Below, piece by piece: positions 47,454-55,842 of a stretch of 64,000 nt of DNA. Every line of letters starts with the position of its first letter. The first letter of the stretch is position 1. Source of the DNA: Galactobacillus timonensis. GTDB taxonomy: Bacteria; Bacillota_I; Bacilli_A; Erysipelotrichales; Erysipelotrichaceae. The notes under the pieces are model-generated. The model did not search any database, had not been told where the DNA came from, and worked only from the letters and a program-made list of their open reading frames with translations. Location of the stretch: assembly GCF_900240265.1 (NCBI RefSeq), contig NZ_LT964739.1, positions 1,540,304 through 1,604,303 of the forward strand. The letters run 5' to 3'. Made by a program: the position numbers and the translations under genes.

Positions 47454-49380
47454 AAAAGGGGCTGTAACAGTTGAATGACTGTTATGGCTCCTTTTTCGGC
47501 GGTCTGATGTTAAAGAAGTTCAAGAAAGTTGAAATCCATGTTGATTAAATACATGCTTGCATGTATAATTAAGGTATGAAAAATGCTGATCTTGTTTTCG
47601 AAGGACCCGATCAGCGCACTTATTATAACGCTGTTCAGCTGGCCCTGCCTCTTAATCTCTTTATCAAAGTGCCTCAGGATGACACCCTTTATTCGTTTCT
47701 CGGTGCGGTGAAAGGAGTGAACTTCAGCCGTTATGTGAAACCAATCCGTTCGAATAACTCCCGCAGTCATGACAGAGGTATGCTCGTTAAAGTCATTCTC
47801 TTTGCCTACATGAATCGCATTTATTCCCTGGAAGATATCGTCCAGCACTGTCGGACCGATATCCGGTTCATCTATCTCTCTAATCAGGAAATGCCCAGTA
47901 AAATGGCCTTTTCGCGTGTGATGAATCAGCTCACTGAATCCATTGACAGCCTCATGAAGGATCTCAACCTGGATATTATCAACGAGACTGGAATTGATCC
48001 GAACACTCAGTTCGTAGATGGCACGAAGATCGAGGCGAATGCGTACAAGAATTCCTTTGTTTATAAGAAACGAATTCTGAATGCACGTGCAGATCTCTTC
48101 CGCGATATTACCAAAGCGGTCACCTCACTGAATCTCGCTTATGGGTACTATTACGAAACCAAAGTGAGATACTCTGCTTTGGAAATATGGTTCATCGTTC
48201 AGTATCTGATGGATGTCATGGTTCATGAAAACATTCAAATTCAGTACGGAAAAGGAAAGCGCAAGTCAGACATTCAGAAGCGGTATGATCTTCTGCTTGG
48301 CTACGCAATACGGCTCAGCGGCTATGAGACCTGGCTTTCTATCATTGGTGACAGGAACAGCTGCTCAAAGACGGATCATGATGCGACCTTCATGGCTACC
48401 AAATGGGATTATTACAACCGTTCCGGTGTAACACGCCCCTGCTATAACTGCCAGATCGCCGTTTCAGAGGGATTCATTGTAAACAGCGATATCTATCAGA
48501 CGCCTGGAGATACGGTCACCTGGGAACCATTTATGGAGCGATTCCACAGCTTATACGGTTATTATCCCAGGGATCCGACGGCTGATGCCGGATATGGAGG
48601 TTATGACAATTATCTGTATAACATCCGGCATGGAATAAATCTGGTTCAGAAGTTCCCGATGTACGGCAAGGAACACGACAGAATGTTCAGGAAGAATCAC
48701 CCATTTAATACATTCAACTGGGGTGTTGATAAAGATGGCTATCGGATCTGTCCGAATGGAAGAAAGTTCGATCATTATGACGGAGACAGAAGTTCAATTT
48801 CACGGGCAGGAAATCTGACCATTCTGCAGAATTATTCAGAGCCAAAACATTGCGAAGGCTGTCCACTGAGAGACAAATGTATACCGAAGTACAACAAGCG
48901 TGGATATCGTCAGAACAGCGTGAATGTTGTGGGTGAAGAGCTGAAAGCGGAAGCCAGAAAACAGCTGGATTCAGAGAAAGGAATCGAACTGAAAACCAAG
49001 CGCAGCGAGCAGGCGGAAGGTGCCTTCGGAGTGATTAAGGAAGACATGAGATTTACCCGATTCCATAGAAGAGGAATGAAAAACGTAAAAATGGAATTTC
49101 TTCTGGTAATCATGGGATACAATCTCCGCAAATATCACCACTGGCGTCTGACTGTGAAGAAGCCAGAGCAGAATTCACTGATGAACTAAAGCGAAAGACA
49201 GTAAGAAATTTTCATGGAACTAACAAAGATGTTTTTAATGCGTGCTGATTTGATACCGTCAGCCGCTTTTTCATATTGCCGGAGAATGAATGCTCGAGCA
49301 CTATCATTCACCATGCAAGAAAAGGGGCCGTAGCAGCCTGAGCAGATTCTAAATATGCTCAAACTGTTACAGTCCCTTTT
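47454..49380 (+). mobile_element. IS1182-family insertion sequence
   Basis: A transposase gene flanked by terminal inverted repeats: on the left AAAAGGGGCTGTAACAGTTGA starts at 47454 (cited in part), on the right the reverse complement of AAAAGGGACTGTAACAGTTTGA ends at 49380. They differ by one substitution and one indel over about 21 bases. Each end also contains a second, imperfect copy of the repeat in opposite orientation, so that each end can form a hairpin flanked by A and T tracts. No convincing target duplication is visible. The element sits between two convergent genes. Confidence 0.85.
47576..49189 (+). CDS. IS1182 family transposase
   Basis: A 537-residue DDE transposase. The first catalytic Asp is in FVDGTKIEANA, the second in PTADAGYGGYDN and the glutamate in RSEQAEGAFGVIKEDMRF, followed by the RFHRRGMKNVKMEFLLVIMGYNL tail (in part). 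A CEGCPLRDKC cysteine knuckle precedes the last motif. The frame is full length without frameshifts, so the element may still be mobile. Confidence 0.95.
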   Translation: MKNADLVFEGPDQRTYYNAVQLALPLNLFIKVPQDDTLYSFLGAVKGVNFSRYVKPIRSNNSRSHDRGMLVKVILFAYMNRIYSLEDIVQHCRTDIRFIYLSNQEMPSKMAFSRVMNQLTESIDSLMKDLNLDIINETGIDPNTQFVDGTKIEANAYKNSFVYKKRILNARADLFRDITKAVTSLNLAYGYYYETKVRYSALEIWFIVQYLMDVMVHENIQIQYGKGKRKSDIQKRYDLLLGYAIRLSGYETWLSIIGDRNSCSKTDHDATFMATKWDYYNRSGVTRPCYNCQIAVSEGFIVNSDIYQTPGDTVTWEPFMERFHSLYGYYPRDPTADAGYGGYDNYLYNIRHGINLVQKFPMYGKEHDRMFRKNHPFNTFNWGVDKDGYRICPNGRKFDHYDGDRSSISRAGNLTILQNYSEPKHCEGCPLRDKCIPKYNKRGYRQNSVNVVGEELKAEARKQLDSEKGIELKTKRSEQAEGAFGVIKEDMRFTRFHRRGMKNVKMEFLLVIMGYNLRKYHHWRLTVKKPEQNSLMN

Positions 49381-49382
49381 CA

Positions 49383-50837
49383 TCAGAGCTGATTTTGCGA
49401 TGAGCAGCTGCTTTCGCATTCTTCATCGCACGGATCCGTGCTTTTTGAAGCAGAGGTCTGGCCGCGCATTGCCGCAGCTACCTGGATCATGATTGCGCAC
49501 TCAATCCGCTTGCGGAAGATCTTGCAGCCGTATTCATAGGTGCCGTGAATGTCACCTGTGGAATGGTAGGCATTGGCCGCGCATCCGCCGGCGCAGTACA
49601 GCTTCGCCCAGCAGTCTTTGCACTCGGGACGGCTGTAGACGTTGCAGGACTTGAACTCATCGCGCAGGGCGGTGTTTGTAATGCCGTGGTAAATGTCGCC
49701 GAGCTTATAGGCAGCGTCACCAACGAACTGATGGCAGGGGTAGAGATCGCCCCAGGCTGTGACAGCGACATATTCTGTTCCTGAGCCGCAGCCGGAAATG
49801 CGCTTGTAGATGCAGGGTCCGTGGGCAAGGTTGATCATGTAGTGATAGAAGGTGATGGGATGACCTTCCTCTTCCCGGCGGACCATGTCCCTGGCAAGAA
49901 TTTCATACTGTTCAAACAGCTTCGGAAGATCTTCTTCCGTTAATGCGCTGGGACTGGAAGGATCGGCGACCACCGGCTCCATGGACAGCTCTGTGAAGCC
50001 GAGGTCATCGGCCATGTGGAACAGGTCTTTGGTGAAATCCGTGTTGTAGTGCGTAAACGTTCCGCGCATGTAATAGTTCCTGTTGCCGCGCGCCTTGACC
50101 AGCTTCTGGAAGTTTGGAACGATCGTGTCGTAGCTTCCTTTGCCATTGATATCGACGCGGAAACGGTCATTGACTTCCTTGCGGCCGTCAAGGGAAAGGA
50201 CGACGTTATAGCACTCTTTGTTTGCCCATGCGATGACTTCATCATTCAGGTTGACGCCGTTGGTGGTCAGAGTGAAGCGGAAATTCTTGCCCTTTTCCTT
50301 TTCGATACTGCGTGCATAGGCAACAATCTGCTTGCAGACGTCGAAGTTGACCAGGGGCTCACCGCCGAAGAAATCAACCTCGAGATTGCGCCGCGTTCCT
50401 GAGTGCTCGATGAGAAAGTCGATGGCCCGCTTTCCGGTTTCAAAATCCATGAGACCGGCTTTGCCATGGAACTTGCCCTGTGCCGCAAAGCAGTAGGAGC
50501 AGTTGAGGTTGCAGGTGTGGGCAACCAGCAGGCACATGGCCTTGATGACATTGGACTGATTCTTGAGCTTCGGCGCAAGATCCGCAAAGGTGTCGCTGGT
50601 GAACAGTTTTCCCGCATCAATGAGCTCCTGAATGTCACTGAAAACATCGTCGATGTCGCTGTCTGAGATGCCTTTTGCGGCATAGTTCTTCTTCAGCCGG
50701 GCAGAGGCTTCTTCTTTCGTGCAGCCCTGATCAAGCAGAGTGATCGCATCATATGTCACATCGTCAGTGACGTGTACGCTGGCACTGTAGGTGTCCAGGA
50801 CGATGTTGTATCCGTTCATTTTGTACTGATGAATCAT
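49383..50837 (-). CDS. scfB: SCIFF peptide radical SAM maturase
   Basis: A 484-residue radical SAM enzyme that makes thioether cross-links in the SCIFF ranthipeptide. The SAM-cluster motif is CNLNCSYC near residue 112, followed by FGGEPL and TLTTNG; the C-terminal SPASM region contains many cysteines (GCGSGTEYVAVTAWGDLYPCH in part, then CKDCWAKLYCAGGCAANAY). The ATG at 50837 has GAAGGGG upstream and fits the family start MIHQYKMNGYNIVLD. It lies 84 bp downstream of the precursor gene, in the canonical order. Confidence 0.95.
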   Translation of the reverse strand: MIHQYKMNGYNIVLDTYSASVHVTDDVTYDAITLLDQGCTKEEASARLKKNYAAKGISDSDIDDVFSDIQELIDAGKLFTSDTFADLAPKLKNQSNVIKAMCLLVAHTCNLNCSYCFAAQGKFHGKAGLMDFETGKRAIDFLIEHSGTRRNLEVDFFGGEPLVNFDVCKQIVAYARSIEKEKGKNFRFTLTTNGVNLNDEVIAWANKECYNVVLSLDGRKEVNDRFRVDINGKGSYDTIVPNFQKLVKARGNRNYYMRGTFTHYNTDFTKDLFHMADDLGFTELSMEPVVADPSSPSALTEEDLPKLFEQYEILARDMVRREEEGHPITFYHYMINLAHGPCIYKRISGCGSGTEYVAVTAWGDLYPCHQFVGDAAYKLGDIYHGITNTALRDEFKSCNVYSRPECKDCWAKLYCAGGCAANAYHSTGDIHGTYEYGCKIFRKRIECAIMIQVAAAMRGQTSASKSTDPCDEECESSCSSQNQL

Positions 50838-50921
50838 AGGTTCCCCTTCCATGAAAGAACCGGAGAGCTGATGAATCAGCGCTCCGGTCATTCGTTCTGT
50901 GTTACTTATGAGCAGCGATGC

Positions 50922-51071
50922 TTACTTGGCCTGCTTGTTTTCGCAGCTCTGATTCGCAATACCGCAGCTCGTCTTGCAGGCGCTCTGGCAGGAAGTCTGG
51001 CACTCGCCGCATCCGCCGTTTGCTGCACTGTCCTTCATGCTGCGTGTATCCAATGTCACAATGTGCTTCAT
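50922..51071 (-). CDS. scfA: SCIFF ranthipeptide precursor
   Basis: A 49-residue peptide with six cysteines within 23 residues (positions 21, 24, 28, 32, 36 and 43), the defining six-cysteines-in-forty-five feature. The leader MKHIVTLDTRSMKDSAANGG and core CGECQTSCQSACKTSCGIAN are nearly the family consensus. GAGGAGGAAAG precedes the ATG. Modified by the adjacent radical SAM enzyme; the role of the mature peptide is unsettled, with quorum or metabolic signalling proposed in Clostridia. Confidence 0.95.
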   Translation of the reverse strand: MKHIVTLDTRSMKDSAANGGCGECQTSCQSACKTSCGIANQSCENKQAK

Positions 51072-51123
51072 TCTGCTTTCCTCCTCGTCTATGACAGTAT
51101 CTTTCTTTCGAAACCTTACTCGT

Positions 51124-51161
51124 ATGGTATGCGTCGAAACGCGCCTTGTCAAGTTTGACAA
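51124..51161 (-). promoter_or_regulatory. scfA promoter overlapped by an 18-bp perfect dyad
   Basis: On the minus strand TTGACA (51151-51146) and TACCAT (51129-51124) are 16 bp apart, 52 bp before the scfA start codon. The -35 box is one arm of CTTGTCAA-GT-TTGACAAG (51144-51161), a perfect inverted repeat that also covers the last codons of the upstream aminotransferase gene. No T run follows, so an operator is more likely than a terminator. Confidence 0.55.
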
Positions 51162-52255
51162 GGATGACTCATGGCAATCAGATATCCGCTCAGCAGCTGC
51201 AGGCCGCGGCGCAGCGTTTCGGGTTCTGCCGTAAAGGTGAGACGCAGATGGTAATCGCAATCAAAGCAGCTTCCCGGCACAAAGAAGACACCTGTATCCC
51301 GCAATAGATCGCGGGCAAGATCTTCACTGTTGATCGGGGCATCGTACTTCAGAAAGCCGACGGTTCCGGAAACCGGCATTTGAATCGACATGCGGGGATC
51401 CGTTTTCAGCCACTGCTCAATGACGGCCTGGTCCTCTTTAATGCGGCTGCGGCTGCGGCAAAGCAGCTGATCCTTGTTTTCAAGCGCAATCAGAGCCAGC
51501 GTGTCCCGCAATGGTCCTGTTGATATCATGGAATAGTCGCGGCGTTCGTTGATCTTGTCGATCAGCTTCCTCGGCCCCTTGATCCATCCCAGGCGCAGGC
51601 CGGCCAGTGAGAATAATTTGGAAAGCGAAGAAGTAGAGATGCCGAGCGGATAGAGATCGGCAATACTGGGAAACTGTGGATCCCGGTACACCTCGTCACA
51701 GAGGATGTAGCTGCCGCAGCGTTCTGCATATTGCAGCAGGGCCTGCAGGATCGTTTCATTGAGCATTGAGCCGGTAGGATTGTTCGGCATGTTGAGGATT
51801 ACGAGCCGGAAACGGTGACTGGCAAATGCTGCGGAAATATCTTCCAACTCCGGCTGCCAGCCGGTCTCTTCATGAAGCTTGATTTCCGTCACTTCACAGC
51901 CGAGGGATCTTGGAACATCAGAAAACTGCTGATAACCGGGTGAAAAAGTAAGCACCTGATCGCCTGACTCCAGCAGGGTGTTCATGATCAGTTCATTGGC
52001 ATGCAGGCAGCCATCCGCGAGCGTAATGTCATCGATGGTACCGGTCTGATACAGGCTCAAAATACATTTGCGAAGAGCCTCGTTACCCGGGATGACGCCA
52101 TAGTCGAGCTTCAGGTCATGGAGGCGATCGCCAGGATCCATGGCCGTCAGCTGCCGGAAGGTGAGAGGGCTGACGCAGGTGTCCGTCAGATTGTAGACGG
52201 CATCATTTTCGTAGATGTTCATCCACTGTTCGGTTTTGAATGGGGGCAGTTTCAT
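51149..52255 (-). CDS. Class I/II PLP-dependent aminotransferase
   Basis: A 368-residue fold-type I aminotransferase. NMPNNPTGSML holds the substrate/PLP contact Asn-Pro-Thr-Gly, YILCDEVYRD holds the PLP aspartate, and the Schiff-base lysine lies in STSSLSKLFSLAGLRLGW. The C-terminal LRLTF provides the carboxylate-binding arginine. The reaction is a transamination or possibly a lyase; the amino acid is unknown. It is followed downstream by the SCIFF genes, with the scfA promoter overlapping its 3' end. Confidence 0.9.
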   Translation of the reverse strand: MKLPPFKTEQWMNIYENDAVYNLTDTCVSPLTFRQLTAMDPGDRLHDLKLDYGVIPGNEALRKCILSLYQTGTIDDITLADGCLHANELIMNTLLESGDQVLTFSPGYQQFSDVPRSLGCEVTEIKLHEETGWQPELEDISAAFASHRFRLVILNMPNNPTGSMLNETILQALLQYAERCGSYILCDEVYRDPQFPSIADLYPLGISTSSLSKLFSLAGLRLGWIKGPRKLIDKINERRDYSMISTGPLRDTLALIALENKDQLLCRSRSRIKEDQAVIEQWLKTDPRMSIQMPVSGTVGFLKYDAPINSEDLARDLLRDTGVFFVPGSCFDCDYHLRLTFTAEPETLRRGLQLLSGYLIAMSHPCQT

Positions 52256-52330
52256 AGTCTGTTTCCGTTTTTACTATACCTTATCTGTCATTTCACTGCT
52301 GATGGAACGGTGCGCAGTGCATCCGTGCAT

Positions 52331-52354
52331 GAAAAGCGGCCGCAATTGCGGCCA
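52331..52354 (-). terminator. Terminator of the amino-acid ABC operon
   Basis: GGCCGCAATTGCGGCC (52338-52353) is a perfect palindrome; read on the minus strand it is followed by GCTTTTC. It separates the transporter operon from the aminotransferase gene. Confidence 0.75.
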
Positions 52355-52368
52355 CCGGATTGCCTGTT

Positions 52369-53106
52369 TCAGTCGTAGAGAACCTTGGAGAGGAAATCCT
52401 TGGCCCGATCGGTACGGGGATTGGAGAAGAAGGCTTCCGAAGTGTTCTGCTCCACGATTTCGCCGTTATCAAGGAAGATGACCTTATTGCCGACCTTGCG
52501 CGCAAATCCCATTTCATGGGTGACGACGAGCATCGTCATCCCCTGATTGCCAAGGTCACGCATGACTTCCAGCACCTCTTTGATCATTTCCGGATCGAGG
52601 GCCGACGTCGGTTCATCAAACAGCATCACTTCGGGATTCATGCACAGGGCACGGGCAATTGCTGCACGCTGCTGCTGGCCGCCGGACAGCTTGGAAGGAT
52701 AGGAATCAGCCTTGGCTTCCATGCCGACCTTCCTGAGATATTCCATGGCGATCTCTTTGGCTTCCTGTTCGCTCTTGCCAAGAACCGTCATCGGTGCAAG
52801 CACGCAGTTTTCCAGTACGGTCTTGTTTGCAAAGAGATTGAAGTGCTGAAAGACGAAGCCCATCTTCTTGCGCTGGGCGGCGTAGGCTGCCTTATTGCCC
52901 GGGTCCATCAGAACGTCATCGAGATAGATACTGCCGCTGTCCGGGGTCTCCAGGCCGTGGATGCACCGGCAGAGGGTGCTTTTTCCGGATCCCGAAGGAC
53001 CGATGAGGCAGACAATGTCGCCGTCTTCAATTTCCAGGCTGACGTCCTTGAGTGCCTTCAGTGCTCCGAAGGTTTTGTTCAGGTGTTCAACTTTGATCTT
53101 AGTCAC
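52369..53106 (-). CDS. Polar amino-acid ABC transporter ATP-binding protein
   Basis: A 245-residue GlnQ/ArtP-type ATPase. Walker A is GPSGSGKST at residues 36-44, the signature [15 protein letters not shown], Walker [16 protein letters not shown] and the switch histidine in VVTHEMGFA. It energises uptake of a polar amino acid. The start is a GTG at 53106 that overlaps the permease stop by 8 bp, so the three genes (binding protein, permease, ATPase) form one operon read from the T-box leader. Confidence 0.95.
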   Translation of the reverse strand: MTKIKVEHLNKTFGALKALKDVSLEIEDGDIVCLIGPSGSGKSTLCRCIHGLETPDSGSIYLDDVLMDPGNKAAYAAQRKKMGFVFQHFNLFANKTVLENCVLAPMTVLGKSEQEAKEIAMEYLRKVGMEAKADSYPSKLSGGQQQRAAIARALCMNPEVMLFDEPTSALDPEMIKEVLEVMRDLGNQGMTMLVVTHEMGFARKVGNKVIFLDNGEIVEQNTSEAFFSNPRTDRAKDFLSKVLYD

Positions 53107-53770
53107 TTTGGGCCAGCTTCCTTTCCAGCTTCTTTGAAAAATACGAGGTAATGACCGTCATGATGAGATACAGAATACCGGCAAGAATCAGCGGATCCAG
53201 ATAGTCATAATACCGGGCGCCGAGGATCTGCGAACGATACAGCAGTTCCAGTGCGCCGATGTTGGAAATCAGCGAACTGTCCTTGGTCAGCGTAATGAAC
53301 TCAGAGACCATCGGCGGAATGATATGACGGAACGCCTGCGGAAGGATGATTTCCTTCATCATCGTCTTGTATCCGATGCCAAGGGTGGCGCACGCTTCCC
53401 ACTGACCTTTGTCGACGCCCTGGATGCCGGAGCGGATCAGTTCCGTCTGGTAGGCGCCGGAGTTGAAGGAAAGGGAGAGGAGACCGACGATGTACGGGTT
53501 GGCAGTCATCCGGCTGCCGGTGATGCGCTGATAGAGAACCGGAATGCCGAGGAAGAAGAACAGGATCTGCAGCAGCATCGGGGTGCCGCGGAACAGCTCG
53601 ACATAGATGTTGGCAATAACATGGAGAATTTTGGAATGCGACAGCTTGGCTGCTGCCAGCAGGATGCCGATGACGCATCCGATGGCTACAGCTCCCAAGG
53701 CTAAAAGCAGGCTTATGCCTGCTCCCTTGATTAGAAAGATGAGATTTTCAGAGGTAAAGATATCTGCCAT
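53099..53770 (-). CDS. Polar amino-acid ABC transporter permease
   Basis: A 223-residue HisM/GlnP-type permease with about five membrane segments. Family motifs are [20 protein letters not shown] at the N-terminal side and the EAA loop [26 protein letters not shown] that docks on the ATPase (cited in part). It starts 14 bp after the binding-protein gene, with GGAGCAG before the ATG. Confidence 0.94.
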   Translation of the reverse strand: MADIFTSENLIFLIKGAGISLLLALGAVAIGCVIGILLAAAKLSHSKILHVIANIYVELFRGTPMLLQILFFFLGIPVLYQRITGSRMTANPYIVGLLSLSFNSGAYQTELIRSGIQGVDKGQWEACATLGIGYKTMMKEIILPQAFRHIIPPMVSEFITLTKDSSLISNIGALELLYRSQILGARYYDYLDPLILAGILYLIMTVITSYFSKKLERKLAQSD

Positions 53771-53784
53771 CCGCTGCTCCTGTT

Positions 53785-54603
53785 TTATTCGATGCCGTAC
53801 TGTTCTTTCAGACTATTGTAGTCGTCGCTGTCCAGGAATGCGGCAAGGGCCTTGTTGACGGCATCCATAAGTTCCGTGTTGCCTTCCTTGGCAATAATGT
53901 GGCACGATTCATCAAGCAGCTTACCGTCGAGCATTTTGAAGCCGCCGGCAGCGACATAGTTCTTGGCAACGGAGATATCGAGGATGACAGCGTCATAGCC
54001 GCCTGCCTTCAGTGTTTCGATGGCAACGCCCATATCTTTAACAGCCGTGGTATTGTCCGGCGAAACTTCCTCAGCAACCGTCTGGCCCGTGGAACCGAGC
54101 TGGCAGCCAAGCGTCTTTCCCGCAAGTTCATCGGTAGAAGTGAGGGGGCTGTCATCCGGAACCAAAGCAACCTGTGCCGATTCATAGTAGGGATCGGAGA
54201 AGAGTACCTTCCGGTCTTCGGCATAGGTGAAGCCCGAGATGCCCAGGTCAATCTGATCGGCCTGAATTGAGGAGATGATGGTGTCGAAGCTCATCTGTTT
54301 CCATTCATGTTTGTAGTTGTAGCCGTTTTCGTTGAGCCAGTTGAAGATCCATTCGCCCATGTCATAGTCGAAGCCGGTCAGCTGGCCGTCTGTGGTCAGA
54401 TCATCAAACGGCGGATAATCCGGCGAGATGCCGATGAGAATCGTCTGTCCATCGCCTACAGCTGCGGCTGCCGTCGAAGCAGCTGCGGAAGAAGCGGCGT
54501 TTGATGTGGTAGATGCGGATGCGGCAGCGCTGCTGGATCCGCAGGCCGCCAGGCTCAGTGCCATGCCGGCTGTCATGATTGATTTCCAGATTTTCGTGTT
54601 CAT
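53785..54603 (-). CDS. Amino-acid ABC transporter substrate-binding lipoprotein
   Basis: A 272-residue periplasmic-binding-protein family 3 receptor. It begins with a lipoprotein signal peptide whose lipobox is SLAACG, so it is anchored to the outer face of the membrane. A Ser/Ala-rich linker follows, then ISPDYPPFDDLTTDGQLTGFDYD, DLGISGFTYAEDRKVLFSDPY and LGCQLGSTGQTVAEE, all typical of polar amino-acid receptors (cited in parts). GAGAGGAAAG precedes the ATG at 54603. Expression is controlled by the upstream T-box. Confidence 0.93.
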   Translation of the reverse strand: MNTKIWKSIMTAGMALSLAACGSSSAAASASTTSNAASSAAASTAAAAVGDGQTILIGISPDYPPFDDLTTDGQLTGFDYDMGEWIFNWLNENGYNYKHEWKQMSFDTIISSIQADQIDLGISGFTYAEDRKVLFSDPYYESAQVALVPDDSPLTSTDELAGKTLGCQLGSTGQTVAEEVSPDNTTAVKDMGVAIETLKAGGYDAVILDISVAKNYVAAGGFKMLDGKLLDESCHIIAKEGNTELMDAVNKALAAFLDSDDYNSLKEQYGIE

Positions 54604-54715
54604 TTTTTCTTTCCTCTCTTTGTTTGTGTGTTTGTGCTTTGAATGGATAATGCCAGTATCAGTTCGTCGGTCGTTTTCGCTTTCGTTCTGCATCGCATCA
54701 CCTCCATTCGCCTCA

Positions 54716-54945
54716 ATAACAGAAAAAGCCGTCTCTTTTGCAGAGACGACTTTGATCGCGGTACCACTCTGTTTGCCAGCCGTTGGCTGACCACCTCAAT
54801 CCGTTAACGCCGGCAACGTTTCTTCTTACTTTTTTTCAGAAGAACTTCTCCCAGATGCGCTTCTCTGCCACCGGTGCCGCCGGACTTCCACTCTGTTCCG
54901 GCTCGCTGGTGGGCGATGGCAGATACTCTTCTGTTCGTTGAACTT
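54716..54945 (-). promoter_or_regulatory. T-box riboswitch upstream of the amino-acid transporter
   Basis: Read on the minus strand, the basal stem I CAGAAGA/TCTTCTG (54933-54927 with 54843-54837) encloses a second helix TCTGCCA/TGGCAGA and a specifier-side strand GAAGCGCATCTGGGAG (54863-54848). The conserved T-box AGAGTGGTACCGCG is at 54770-54757, followed by the terminator stem GTCGTCTCTGC/AAAAGAGACGGC and TTTTT. By the GAA-n-codon-A pattern the specifier is CGC (54859-54857), suggesting tRNA-Arg; this reading is tentative. Uncharged tRNA would switch on the transporter. Confidence 0.9.
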
Positions 54946-54951
54946 GTCATT

Positions 54952-54980
54952 AAAGTATCCCATGGGAGGCGGGGTGTCAA
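54952..54980 (-). promoter_or_regulatory. Promoter of the T-box transporter operon
   Basis: On the minus strand a perfect TTGACA (54980-54975) and TACTTT (54957-54952) are spaced by 17 bp directly upstream of the T-box stem I. Confidence 0.7.
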
Positions 54981-55077
54981 TCAAAATTACAATAGTTTTC
55001 TGAAAAAGTTGAAAAATAATATGAAAAGATCGAAGAAAATTTTCGGACTACAATGATGAATAAATGAGGATACAGAG

Positions 55078-55836
55078 ATGACAGAAAACGGCGCCGCAGC
55101 AGTAAAAAAGAATAAAGGAAAGGGACGGAAACGGAAACGGCTTGTTCTATTCCTTGTGCTGGCCCTGTTTCTTTGGGGTTGTTTCTATTTCGGCTCGTAC
55201 TATCACGCCGATGACACGGCACTTGCGGCACTTGAAAGCGATGATACGGTGCAGGTAACAGAGATTCCGGAAGGCGGCTGGCTTTTTGACGGACCTACGA
55301 AGGATACAGCGATCATCTTCTATCCCGGCGCGAAGGTGGAAACCTCAGCCTATGCACCCTTGATGCACAGGATTGCGGAAGAACGTGCGGATGTATTTCT
55401 TCTTGACATGCCGCTGCACATGGCGTTCTTCGGCATCAATAAAGCCGATCGCATCCGGTCGGCTTACGGTACGTATTCTTCATGGTTTATGGCCGGCCAC
55501 TCGCTTGGTGCGGCGATGGCGGCACAGTATGTCTCAGAACATCTCGATGCGTATGATGGCCTGATCATGCTTGCCGGCTATCCGACAAAGGATCTGCATG
55601 CGGATGGTTTTTCGCTGCTTAACATCTATGGCTCCAATGATGGTCATACCGGTATGCTTGCGAAGAACCCGCAGTATCGTCCGCAGGATACAACCGAAGT
55701 TGTGATTGACGGCGGAAACCATGCGCAGTTTGGCAATTATGGTATTCAGAAGGGGGACGGGATAGCGGATATTTCTGCCGCCCGGCAGCAGGAAGAAACC
55801 GCGGAAGCCGTTGCAGCATTTCTTTCTTTGCACTGA
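55078..55836 (+). CDS. Membrane-anchored alpha/beta hydrolase
   Basis: A 252-residue protein with a lysine/arginine-rich N-terminus and one membrane segment (LVLFLVLALFLWGCFYFG), so the catalytic domain faces outward. The nucleophile serine is in FMAGHSLGAAMAAQYV, a later aspartate in IYGSNDGHTG and the histidine in DGGNHAQFGNYG, completing a catalytic triad. The YGxQ-GD ending is typical of a Firmicute alpha/beta hydrolase family of unknown substrate. It stands alone on the plus strand. Confidence 0.85.
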   Translation: MTENGAAAVKKNKGKGRKRKRLVLFLVLALFLWGCFYFGSYYHADDTALAALESDDTVQVTEIPEGGWLFDGPTKDTAIIFYPGAKVETSAYAPLMHRIAEERADVFLLDMPLHMAFFGINKADRIRSAYGTYSSWFMAGHSLGAAMAAQYVSEHLDAYDGLIMLAGYPTKDLHADGFSLLNIYGSNDGHTGMLAKNPQYRPQDTTEVVIDGGNHAQFGNYGIQKGDGIADISAARQQEETAEAVAAFLSLH

Positions 55837-55842
55837 AGCCGG

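Noticed and set aside
54716..54945. Possible small ORFs inside the T-box leader on the plus strand
   Set aside because: The region is fully explained as T-box structure on the minus strand.
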